Assembly (NCBI GenBank): GCA_024653795.1
Contig: JANLHY010000496.1
Coordinates: 1 to 5,992, forward strand
Origin: Candidatus Brocadiaceae bacterium
GTDB taxonomy: Bacteria; Planctomycetota; Brocadiia; Brocadiales; Brocadiaceae
DNA length: 5,992 nt
Direction: 5' to 3'
Shown: positions 1 to 5,347 of the stretch, in pieces
How positions within the stretch are numbered: position 1 is the stretch's first letter
How the letters are laid out: every line of letters starts with the position of its first letter
Translations under genes and position numbers: made by a program
The notes under the pieces: model-generated
Told to the model about the DNA's origin: nothing
Seen by the model: the letters and a program-made list of their open reading frames with translations, nothing else
Databases searched by the model: none

Positions 1-144
1 TTCCATAATAACTCTATTGATCCTTTCCAGATATAATTGTTTGCAAAAGAATAATCACATAAATTTACGCCTTCTCCTGCTACATATTTGTCAAAAAGCT
101 TTTTATCTTCAATCTTTAATCGGTTTAAATCATACTGCTTACAT
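1..144 (-). CDS. DUF2156-like protein, N-terminal fragment (runs off the window)
   Basis: The minus strand codes for a convincing protein N-terminus that continues past base 1. After a lysine-rich stretch it reads LKIEDKKLFDKY, then a CDYSFANNYIW segment. This resembles the start of DUF2156 proteins, which begin with an acidic 'leDkelfdkyl' helix and then a 'ysFtnlyiW' motif. That family is related to the acyltransferase-like C-terminal domain of phosphatidylglycerol lysyltransferase (MprF), and the exact function of stand-alone members is mostly unknown. The open frame extends upstream to a stop at 231-233, but no ATG, GTG or TTG lies in frame. The nearest ATG, at 144-142, is out of frame and is followed at once by TAA. 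Dropping the single base at 141 would give a clean start MKQYDLNRLKIEDK. The gene may therefore have a one-base indel, a disrupted 5' end or a rare start codon. Family assignment is moderately sure; the true start is unresolved. Confidence 0.6.
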
Positions 145-169
145 TTTTCTTCGATACTACTACTACGGT

Positions 170-391
170 CTATTGTTTTCGAGAGACTAGTTTCAATAAG
201 TTGTAAAATGGTTTCTCTCCTGATGTGGTATTACACTGAACCCGACCTCGCGGCGGAGGTTCGAGGTCTAGCGCAAACCATTGTAGAATTGTGGCAGACA
301 TCCCCTGTGGATGCCTGAACCGATAGTTGCCGATTCGCACAGAGACAATCTTTGCTTTCAAATGCATAGATTTTCTTATCAAATTTTTCAT
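170..391 (-). CDS. Possible small ORF in the leader of the DUF2156 gene (73 aa, doubtful)
   Basis: This ORF starts with ATG at 391-389, about 33 nt behind the predicted start of the minus-strand promoter. AAGG lies 9 nt upstream of the ATG, so initiation is possible. The product is basic, with a proline/arginine-rich middle, and I recognise no domain, signal peptide or membrane segment. Most of it is encoded by the GC-rich hairpin-bearing stretch at about 241-340, so the codons may simply reflect an inserted non-coding element. It ends before the DUF2156-like segment and is in a different frame from it. It could be a short leader peptide, the original gene start fused to inserted DNA, or chance. 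I list it only because promoter, ribosome binding site and start are correctly spaced. Confidence 0.22.
   Translation of the reverse strand: MKNLIRKSMHLKAKIVSVRIGNYRFRHPQGMSATILQWFALDLEPPPRGRVQCNTTSGEKPFYNLLKLVSRKQ
241..340. repeat. GC-rich hairpin-bearing element, possibly an inserted interspersed repeat
   Basis: This segment is 58% G+C by hand count, against 30% for bases 1-100 and 26% for 421-520. It contains two hairpins. One is a perfect 7-bp stem (GACCTCG at 244-250 with CGAGGTC at 262-268, 11-nt loop). The other is a 5-bp stem (CATCC at 299-303 with GGATG at 309-313, 5-nt loop). Neither is followed by a T-run in either direction, so they are not ordinary terminators. The abrupt composition change and the position between a promoter and a gene with a broken-looking start suggest a small inserted repeat. 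A structured leader RNA is the alternative. No target-site duplication is obvious. Confidence 0.35.
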
Positions 392-430
392 AAAAATCGC
401 CTTACGATAAATTCTCTAAAATTTCGCTGA

Positions 431-458
431 ATTATACAATATGTAGATAGACTTGCAA
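431..458 (-). promoter_or_regulatory. Predicted sigma70 promoter reading leftward
   Basis: On the minus strand, TTGCAA (458-453, 4 of 6 to the -35 consensus) is followed after 16 bp by a perfect TATAAT (436-431). Transcription would start near 424 and run through the GC-rich leader toward the DUF2156-like gene. The -35 box lies inside the 8-bp palindrome CTTGCAAG (452-459). It diverges from the gap promoter about 70 bp away. Confidence 0.6.
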
Positions 459-465
459 GCACTAA

Positions 466-481
466 TTACAATATATTGTAA
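466..481. promoter_or_regulatory. Perfect 16-bp palindrome between divergent promoters (putative operator)
   Basis: TTACAATATATTGTAA is a perfect inverted repeat lying 7 bp upstream of the leftward -35 box and 46 bp upstream of the rightward gap -35 box. A related weaker symmetry, TTAC-N7-GTAA, follows at 492-506, and the half-site TACAATAT recurs at 435-442 overlapping the leftward -10. Symmetric AT-rich sites placed like this commonly bind dimeric repressors. AT richness makes chance palindromes more likely, so the call stays tentative and no regulator is named. Confidence 0.4.
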
Positions 482-527
482 ATTTTTTCTATTACAGTAC
501 TAGTAAATGACAAGACCATTAAAATGC

Positions 528-555
528 TTGACAAATTGTGTCTGCCTGCTAGAAT
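528..555 (+). promoter_or_regulatory. Predicted sigma70 promoter of the gap cluster
   Basis: A perfect -35 TTGACA (528-533) and a near-consensus -10 TAGAAT (550-555) are separated by 16 bp. Predicted transcription start is near 562, giving a leader of about 88 nt before gap. The leader is T-rich and shows no strong hairpin. This is the only good promoter seen upstream of the whole gap-pgk-rpe-accD cluster. Confidence 0.75.
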
Positions 556-593
556 ACTTTGTCTTTTTTCCATTTATTTTATTTTGTACTTTG

Positions 594-644
594 ATGAGGT
601 TTTGTTGCTCCTTAGTATTATTTAAAAGTATAAGCAAAGGATAA
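594..644 (+). CDS. Possible 16-codon leader ORF upstream of gap
   Basis: A short ORF (ATG at 594, TAA at 642-644, product MRFCCSLVLFKSISKG) lies in the gap leader. It ends 5 nt before the gap start and covers the gap ribosome binding site at 636-641. If translated, ribosomes would pass over that site, which could couple or modulate gap translation. It has no clear ribosome binding site of its own, and an ORF this short can arise by chance. The product has no recognisable domain. Confidence 0.15.
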   Translation: MRFCCSLVLFKSISKG

Positions 645-649
645 CAACT

Positions 650-1651
650 ATGGCTATAAAGGTTGGTATAAGTGGGTTTGGAAGGATCGGAAGAAATGTC
701 TTTCGTGTGATCGCCAAACGGGGAGGCATAGACGTTGTGGCTATCAACGATCTCGCCGACGTGAAATCGTTGGCATTATTATTAAAATATGACTCGGTAC
801 ATGGGAGATTTGAAGGGAGTATCGAGACAAAAGAAAAAGCGCTGGTAATAAATGGCAAAGAAGTTAAGTTGCTCATGGAAAGAGATCCTTCTAAATTGCC
901 ATGGAAATCACTTGGAGTAGATATTGTAATTGAATCAACAGGAATATTCACTTCACGTGCAGACTGCGCCAAGCATCTTGATGCAGGCGCCAAAAAAGTA
1001 ATACTTTCAGCGCCCGCAAAAGACAAAATTGACGCTACGATTGTTGTGGGCGTTAATACGAAGGACCTTAAACCCGAACATAAAATCGTATCGAATGCCT
1101 CATGCACAACAAATTGTTTAGCGCCTCTGGTCAAGGTAATCAATGACAATTTCGGTATTGATAAGGGACTCATGACAACAATCCATGCATATACAAACGA
1201 CCAGTGCATTGTTGATTTTATGCATAAAGACCCGCGAAGGGCAAGGGCGGCTGCGATAAATATCATTCCTACAACAACCGGGGCAGCCAAGGCAATCGGA
1301 GAAGTAATTCCATCATTGAAAGGTAAATTAGACGGCCTGGCTATGCGCGTGCCCATTTCCAACGGTTCTATAACAGATTTTGTTGCGCTGGTATCGAAAG
1401 ATGTTACTGTAGAGTCTGTTAACGCCGCCATGAAAAAGGCAGCCGAAAGTGAACTAAAGGGTATTCTCGAATATTGCGAAGACCCGATTGTGTCCACAGA
1501 TATCGTTGGAAATACCCATTCGAGTATCTTTGACTCGGCATTAACGTATGTAATCGATAAGCGGATGGTGAAGGTGGTCTCCTGGTATGACAATGAATGG
1601 GGATTCTCAAACCGTATGGTAGACCTTATAGAGTTGATCGCTCGTCTATAA
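650..1651 (+). CDS. gap: Glyceraldehyde-3-phosphate dehydrogenase, type I
   Basis: Cytosolic homotetrameric enzyme that reversibly converts glyceraldehyde-3-phosphate, NAD and phosphate to 1,3-bisphosphoglycerate in glycolysis/gluconeogenesis. The 333-residue length is standard. The N-terminal Rossmann domain starts with GFGRIGR (residues 9-15). NDLAD (33-37) at the end of the second beta strand is the form typical of NAD-using enzymes. The catalytic motif SNASCTTNC places the nucleophile at Cys152, its partner is His179 in TTIHAYTNDQ, and the C-terminus has the conserved WYDNEWGFSNR (312-322). The Leu-Pro pair usual in NAD-specific enzymes (LDLPHKD) is Phe-Met here (residues 190-191, DFMHKD). 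AAAGGA at 636-641, 8 nt before ATG, supports the start. It is the first enzyme gene behind the strong promoter, and pgk follows after 28 bp. Identification is secure; exact cofactor preference is inferred. Confidence 0.97.
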   Translation: MAIKVGISGFGRIGRNVFRVIAKRGGIDVVAINDLADVKSLALLLKYDSVHGRFEGSIETKEKALVINGKEVKLLMERDPSKLPWKSLGVDIVIESTGIFTSRADCAKHLDAGAKKVILSAPAKDKIDATIVVGVNTKDLKPEHKIVSNASCTTNCLAPLVKVINDNFGIDKGLMTTIHAYTNDQCIVDFMHKDPRRARAAAINIIPTTTGAAKAIGEVIPSLKGKLDGLAMRVPISNGSITDFVALVSKDVTVESVNAAMKKAAESELKGILEYCEDPIVSTDIVGNTHSSIFDSALTYVIDKRMVKVVSWYDNEWGFSNRMVDLIELIARL

Positions 1652-1679
1652 CTTTATTTCTATAAACTGGCATATTTAT

Positions 1680-2876
1680 ATGGATAAATTATTTATAAAA
1701 GATATTGATGTACGAAAAAAGAGGGTCATGGTTCGAACGGATTACAATGTACCGTTAGATGAGGATGGAAATATTACCGATGATACAAGGATACGGGCAA
1801 CCTTGCCAACCATCAATTATTTGTTGGACGAAGATGCAAAGGTAATTATTGTTTCCCATTTGGGCAGACCAGAGGGCAAAGTAAATCCTAAGTATAGTCT
1901 AAAGCCCGTTGCAAGAAGATTACAGGGATTCCTCAAGGAAAGGGCACATGTAATTATGGCGGATGATTGCATTGGTTCGAAGATTAAAAAGCAAATTGAC
2001 GAGATGTGCTGTGGCGACGTGATTGTACTTGAAAATCTACGATTTTACCCTGGAGAAGAAAAAAACGACCCCTCTTTTGCAAAAGAATTGGCCAACCTCT
2101 GTGACGTGTTTATACAGGATGCATTTGGTAACTGTCACAGGAAACACGCCTCAATGATTGGCATCGATAGCTATGTACCGTCAGCAGCCGGATTCTTACT
2201 CAAAAAAGAAATAGATTATTTTGAGAAGGCAGTCAATAATCCTATGCGTCCGGTTGTTGCCCTGTTAGGCGGTGCAAAGGTTTCTGACAAGATAAAGATT
2301 CTTGAAAATCTGGCGAAAAAGATGGATAAAATCCTTATTGGCGGGGCTATGGCATTTACCTTCCTCAAGGCACAGAGTTATAATATTGGGCAGTCCCTTG
2401 TCGAAGATAGCATGCTTGATGTGGTGAGAAATTTAATGGATATTTCCAAAAGAAACGGGACAAAATTATATTTACCCGTTGATTTTGTTGTTGCAGAAAA
2501 ATTCGATAGCCGTGCAGAAACAAAGGTTGTCCCCTTCCAGGAAATTCCGGAGAAGTGGATTGCCCTTGATATTGGTCCTGCTACTACAAAGCTGTTTACT
2601 GAGGCGCTGCAGGATGCAAAGACAATTTTATGGAACGGTCCTATGGGGGCATTTGAATTTGATGCATTTAGTCGGGGAACATATGCTATGGTGGATGTCG
2701 TTACCAGTTCTCATGCCTCAACCATTGTAGGAGGTGGCGATACTGATATGGCATTTCATAAATCGGGAAAGACACACGAGGTATCGTTTATTTCCACAGG
2801 CGGTGGAGCATTCCTGAAGTTATTAGAAGGCGGCAACCTTCCAGGGATCGCATCATTATTGGATAAAAAAACATAG
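1680..2876 (+). CDS. pgk: Phosphoglycerate kinase
   Basis: Monomeric cytosolic kinase that transfers phosphate between 1,3-bisphosphoglycerate and ADP, giving 3-phosphoglycerate and ATP; it runs in reverse in gluconeogenesis. At 398 residues it is full length. The N-terminal substrate domain shows RTDYNVPLD (19-27, Tyr where Phe is commoner), SHLGRP (59-64), LENLRFYPGEEKND (117-130) and DAFGNCHRKHAS (147-158). The C-terminal nucleotide domain shows GGAKVSDK (197-204), GGAMAFTFLKA (221-231), WNGPMGAFE (318-326), GGGDT (351-355) and STGGGAFLKLLEG (372-384). No key residue seems lost. The ATG has no clear ribosome binding site: the 28 bp after gap are T/A-rich with only a weak TGG. Expression probably depends on the gap transcript and perhaps on ribosomes reinitiating after gap. 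rpe begins 4 bp after the stop codon. Confidence 0.97.
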   Translation: MDKLFIKDIDVRKKRVMVRTDYNVPLDEDGNITDDTRIRATLPTINYLLDEDAKVIIVSHLGRPEGKVNPKYSLKPVARRLQGFLKERAHVIMADDCIGSKIKKQIDEMCCGDVIVLENLRFYPGEEKNDPSFAKELANLCDVFIQDAFGNCHRKHASMIGIDSYVPSAAGFLLKKEIDYFEKAVNNPMRPVVALLGGAKVSDKIKILENLAKKMDKILIGGAMAFTFLKAQSYNIGQSLVEDSMLDVVRNLMDISKRNGTKLYLPVDFVVAEKFDSRAETKVVPFQEIPEKWIALDIGPATTKLFTEALQDAKTILWNGPMGAFEFDAFSRGTYAMVDVVTSSHASTIVGGGDTDMAFHKSGKTHEVSFISTGGGAFLKLLEGGNLPGIASLLDKKT

Positions 2877-2880
2877 AAAT

Positions 2881-3579
2881 ATGCAGCCAGAAATTAAAAT
2901 TGCAGCGTCTATTCTCGCCGCTAACCCTGTGCGTTTAGAAGAGGAAATCAGGAAAATAGAAATGGCTGGCGTTGATTTGATCCATATTGACGTTATGGAC
3001 GGACATTTTGTCCCAAACATCACGATGGGACCATTTATTGTAGAAGGTATAAAACGTATTACTAAGATACCTTTAGATATTCACCTGATGATTGAACATC
3101 CCGAACGCTACGTGAAACCATTTGCAGATGCCGCCGGAAAGGGCGATCTGATCACATTCCATATAGAAACAACAAAAAAACCAAAAGAGGTTATTTCATT
3201 AATTAAGGATGCGGGGTTAAAAGCCGGTGTCTCTCTGAACCCAGACACTCCAACCGAATCAGTTGAAAGCCTCCTGGATACAGTAGATATGGTGCTTGTC
3301 ATGTCTGTAAATCCTGGTTTTGCCGGACAAAGATTTATATCGAAGGTCTTGCCGAAGATTGCAAGACTGCGAAGTATGGCCCCGGATGCACTTGATATAG
3401 AAGTAGATGGTGGTATTACAACAGAAAACATTTCTCAGGCAGTTCGGGAAGGGGCCAACGTCATAGTAGCAGCATCAGCAATCTTTAAAACAAACGATCC
3501 ATGTGGTGCAATTAAAACCCTCAAACAAAAGGCAGAACTGGCTATTCGAGAAAAATATCATAATAAAGTAAATGCTTGA
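2881..3579 (+). CDS. rpe: Ribulose-phosphate 3-epimerase
   Basis: Metal-dependent TIM-barrel enzyme that interconverts D-ribulose-5-phosphate and D-xylulose-5-phosphate in the pentose phosphate (or Calvin-Benson) pathway. The 232 residues span the whole barrel. It has the N-terminal strand AASILAAN (8-15, usually SxLSAD), the metal/catalytic motif HIDVMDGHFVPN (His35, Asp37), DIHLMI with His68, the phosphate-loop motif VNPGFAGQ (143-150), and EVDGGI with the second catalytic Asp176. The gene starts 4 bp after the pgk stop with no strong ribosome binding site, so translational coupling to pgk is likely. In many bacteria the gene after pgk is tpiA, another TIM-barrel enzyme, but these motifs (HIDVMDG, EVDGGI) are those of Rpe. 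Identification is secure. Confidence 0.96.
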   Translation: MQPEIKIAASILAANPVRLEEEIRKIEMAGVDLIHIDVMDGHFVPNITMGPFIVEGIKRITKIPLDIHLMIEHPERYVKPFADAAGKGDLITFHIETTKKPKEVISLIKDAGLKAGVSLNPDTPTESVESLLDTVDMVLVMSVNPGFAGQRFISKVLPKIARLRSMAPDALDIEVDGGITTENISQAVREGANVIVAASAIFKTNDPCGAIKTLKQKAELAIREKYHNKVNA

Positions 3580-3651
3580 ATTTTACAGCAAACAACAAAA
3601 ACAACTTGTTTTTTATTTAAAAATTTATAAACTATTTGAAGGTATTTGCTA

Positions 3652-4473
3652 TTGGTCTTTTTTAGAAAAAAAAAGGACATGCCCGATGGCCTGTGGACAC
3701 GATGTGACGGCTGTAAGGGCATGGTGTATAAAAAAATCGTTGAAGAAAGGATGTACGTTTGCCCCGAATGCAACTATCACTTTCGGGTATTCAGCAGGGA
3801 TCGATTAAAACTCTTGCTTGATGAAAATAGTTTCGAAGAGATGTGGGGCAACATGGTACCGTGCGATCCTTTAAATTTTAAGGACCGGATAACCTATCCT
3901 GAAAGGGTAGCCGCAGAACAGCAAAAAACAGGTTTAAAAGAGGCCGCAATCGTTGGCAAGGGAAAGATTAATGGCAAAGAGGTGATGATCGGAATCACAG
4001 ACTCGTCTTTTATCATGGGAAGCATGGGCTCTGTGGTTGGAGAAAAGATTGCAAGGCTTGCAGAAAAGGCCACAGAACTTCGCTTGCCGTTAATCATCAT
4101 TTCTGGTTCAGGCGGCGGCGCCCGCATGCAGGAAGGCGTCTTTTCCCTGATGCAAATGGCAAAGACAAGCACAGCCATAGCACGGTTTCGGGAAGCAGGC
4201 GGTTTATATATATCGGTACTGACAGACCCATCTCTGGGTGGAGTCATGGCAAGTTTTGCTTCTCTGGCCGATATTATGATAGCTGAGCCAAAAGCATTGA
4301 TAGGATTTGCAGGTCCCAGGGTTATTCAGGAAACAATAAAACGCTCCCTCCCAAAGGGTTTCCAGACATCTGAATTCTTGTTAGAGCATGGTTTTCTGGA
4401 TATGATTGTCCATCGGCAGGATATGAAGAAAGAATTATCAAGATTGATTGATTATTTGCAATATAAATTCTGA
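3652..4473 (+). CDS. accD: Acetyl-CoA carboxylase carboxyltransferase, beta subunit
   Basis: With AccA, this protein forms the carboxyltransferase that moves CO2 from carboxybiotin on AccB to acetyl-CoA, giving malonyl-CoA for fatty-acid synthesis. A four-cysteine zinc ribbon (CDGC and CPEC; Cys18, 21, 37 and 40) is followed by a crotonase-like carboxyltransferase domain with GSGGGARMQEG (152-162), LTDPSLGGVMASFA and GFAGPRVI. I chose the TTG at 3652 (273 aa, beginning MVFFRKKKDMPDG). GAAGG at 3638-3642 lies 9 nt upstream, and the short aromatic/basic start matches AccD proteins such as MSWFxRKK. A TTG at 3646 (275 aa) is only 3 nt from that site, and the first ATG would cut the basic N-terminus. 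The glycine loop appears one Gly longer than the usual SASGGARMQEG. accA is not in the window. rpe lies 72 bp upstream and no separate promoter is convincing, so cotranscription is likely. Confidence 0.95.
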   Translation: MVFFRKKKDMPDGLWTRCDGCKGMVYKKIVEERMYVCPECNYHFRVFSRDRLKLLLDENSFEEMWGNMVPCDPLNFKDRITYPERVAAEQQKTGLKEAAIVGKGKINGKEVMIGITDSSFIMGSMGSVVGEKIARLAEKATELRLPLIIISGSGGGARMQEGVFSLMQMAKTSTAIARFREAGGLYISVLTDPSLGGVMASFASLADIMIAEPKALIGFAGPRVIQETIKRSLPKGFQTSEFLLEHGFLDMIVHRQDMKKELSRLIDYLQYKF

Positions 4474-4511
4474 TTACTTTTAGGCAACTTAAGGAAATCT
4501 AAACTTCAGGT

Positions 4512-4586
4512 TCCCCTGTAGCTCAATGGTAGAGTAGCCGGCTGTTAACCGGTTGGTTGTAGGTTCGAATCCTACCGGGGGAGCCA
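4512..4586 (+). tRNA. tRNA-Asn (anticodon GTT)
   Basis: All cloverleaf parts fold. The 7-bp acceptor stem pairs 4512-4518 with 4576-4582 and contains one G-T wobble. The anticodon stem GCCGG/CCGGT encloses loop CTGTTAA, so the anticodon GTT at 4544-4546 reads Asn codons AAC/AAU. The T arm is GTAGG-TTCGAAT-CCTAC. The discriminator base is G (4583), and CCA (4584-4586) is encoded, so no CCA addition is needed for maturation. The gene lies 38 bp after accD with no terminator between them and a terminator just behind it, so it may be processed from the end of the cluster transcript. An own promoter is not excluded. Confidence 0.97.
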
Positions 4587-4596
4587 ATTTTATAGG

Positions 4597-4632
4597 AAAG
4601 CCCCAGCGTAATTGTAGAAGGGCTTTTATTTT
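4597..4632 (+). terminator. Rho-independent terminator after tRNA-Asn
   Basis: AAAGCCC (4597-4603) pairs with GGGCTTT (4620-4626) over a 16-nt loop, followed by a T-rich tract (TTATTTT) to 4632. It stands 10 bp behind the tRNA and is the first good terminator after the gap promoter, so it probably ends the gap-pgk-rpe-accD-tRNA unit. Confidence 0.8.
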
Positions 4633-4789
4633 CAGTAATTCCTCTAATTACCAATATTTATTTTCTGATATTAACGGTTGAATTAAATCACCTTTTTCCA
4701 CACGTAAAAGATTTTAAGGTATCCCCAAACCACTCATTAACAACCTGTTATATTATAGACTGTAACAACACAATACCTGATTTTTAAAA
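4633..4789. other. AT-rich intergenic stretch, no gene seen
   Basis: No credible reading frame on either strand. It contains a weak 6-bp hairpin (GTAATT/AATTAC, 4635-4651) and an inverted pair TGTTA/TAACA (4746-4750 and 4763-4767) around a TATTAT at 4751-4756. The TATTAT could serve as a -10 box for the next gene, but no acceptable -35 lies at the right distance, so I do not call a promoter. Confidence 0.4.
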
Positions 4790-4849
4790 ATGAACAATGG
4801 CCTCCTGGTTAACACCATCCCCATTCCGCTTCAGAGCAGCAACGGATGA
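4790..4849 (+). CDS. Possible 19-codon ORF overlapping the DUF3820 gene start
   Basis: ATG at 4790 opens MNNGLLVNTIPIPLQSSNG and stops with TGA at 4847-4849. The overlap with the next ATG (4846) is the classic ATGA arrangement of translational coupling. No ribosome binding site precedes it, since the upstream bases are T and A runs, and no domain is recognisable. It could be a leader peptide that delivers ribosomes to the downstream gene, which itself lacks a good ribosome binding site, or it may be chance. Confidence 0.2.
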   Translation: MNNGLLVNTIPIPLQSSNG

Positions 4850-5070
4850 CTTTCGCTATGTTCCCAGACAAAGAGTATCTTTTAAAACTTGTGCGAACGC
4901 GCATGCCGTTTGGCAAATACAAAGGGCGATTGCTGATTGATTTGCCTGAGGCGTATATTGTGTGGTTTGCCCAACAGGGATTCCCGAAAGGTGAATTAGG
5001 TAATATGCTTGAGTGTGTCTATGAAATCAAGCTGAATGGACTGGAATACCTATTGAATCCACTACGCTAA
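4846..5070 (+). CDS. DUF3820 family small protein
   Basis: A 74-residue soluble protein with the DUF3820 signature. MPFGKYKGRLLIDLPE (about residues 20-35) is followed by a YIVWFAQQGFPKGELG segment and a C-terminal YEIKLNGLEYLL helix. The family (also named putative quorum-sensing-regulated virulence factor after one studied member) is widespread in bacteria, and its molecular role is not established. There is no signal peptide or membrane segment. The start is uncertain: ATG 4846 overlaps the stop of a short upstream ORF as ATGA, while ATG 4858 has GGA at 4844-4846, 11 nt upstream, and would give a 70-residue product beginning MFPDKEYLL. It stands alone between the terminator at 4597-4632 and the inverted repeat at 5103-5190, so context does not suggest a partner. 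Family assignment is fairly sure, function unknown. Confidence 0.85.
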   Translation: MTFAMFPDKEYLLKLVRTRMPFGKYKGRLLIDLPEAYIVWFAQQGFPKGELGNMLECVYEIKLNGLEYLLNPLR

Positions 5071-5102
5071 TTCAATTGTATAGGATTTCAAAATTACTTT
5101 AG

Positions 5103-5190
5103 CCCACGAAATCCGCGAAAAAACACGGAAGAATATTATTTCTGAACCTGATTAAAAAAAAGTTTTGTGACCTTTAGTGTGTTTTGCGGG
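5103..5190. repeat. Degenerate long inverted repeat (decayed MITE-like or hairpin element)
   Basis: A 28-nt left arm (5103-5130, beginning CCCACGAAATCCGCG) and a 28-nt right arm (5163-5190, ending GTTTTGCGGG) are inverted copies. 17 of 28 positions match and most differences are transitions. The 32-nt loop is A/T-rich. The CACGAAA-type wording of the arms resembles short interspersed inverted repeats found in many copies in environmental bacterial genomes. It lies between the DUF3820 gene and the helicase promoter and could act as a weak bidirectional transcription barrier. Without other copies for comparison, calling it mobile is inference. Confidence 0.45.
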
Positions 5191-5265
5191 TAGCAGATAA
5201 AGTTGCCGTAGGCCTAATTTAATACCGGTAAGTTGGGTATGACCACGCTAAACTCTTGAAATTTA

Positions 5266-5295
5266 TTAACATTCCATAAAAAATTATGCTATTAT
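5266..5295 (+). promoter_or_regulatory. Predicted sigma70 promoter of the DEAD-box helicase gene
   Basis: TTAACA (5266-5271, 5 of 6 to the -35 consensus) and TATTAT (5290-5295, 5 of 6 to the -10) are separated by 18 bp. Transcription would start near 5302, leaving a leader of about 45 nt. The region is very AT-rich, so chance matches are possible. Confidence 0.5.
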
Positions 5296-5347
5296 CTGTT
5301 TTATGATTTTTTATGACTTTAGTCGCTGGAAAGAAAGATAGGAACAC

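Noticed and set aside
88..318. 76-codon + strand ORF in the left region
   Set aside because: It runs antisense to the DUF2156-like coding segment and through the GC-rich element; no ribosome binding site, promoter or recognisable domain.
622..1593. Long antisense ORF of 323 codons opposite gap
   Set aside because: It lies almost wholly antisense to the clearly genuine gap gene, shows no domain and no ribosome binding site, and arises from the codon pattern of gap.
2479..2730. + strand ORF inside pgk in another frame
   Set aside because: A shadow of the pgk nucleotide-domain coding sequence, with no initiation signals.
3597..3613. Perfect inverted repeat AAAAACAA-C-TTGTTTTT between rpe and accD as a terminator
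   Set aside because: The stem is nearly all A-T with at most one G-C pair and a very small loop, too weak for a rho-independent terminator; at most it could slightly attenuate.
3606..3631. Promoter for accD (TTGTTT and TATAAA)
   Set aside because: The spacing is only 14 bp, and transcription would start at or inside the accD ribosome binding site.
3894..4247. Minus-strand ORF inside accD
   Set aside because: Antisense shadow of the conserved carboxyltransferase domain.
4635..4651. GTAATT/AATTAC hairpin behind the terminator
   Set aside because: An AT-rich 6-bp stem without a T-run; expected by chance in this composition.
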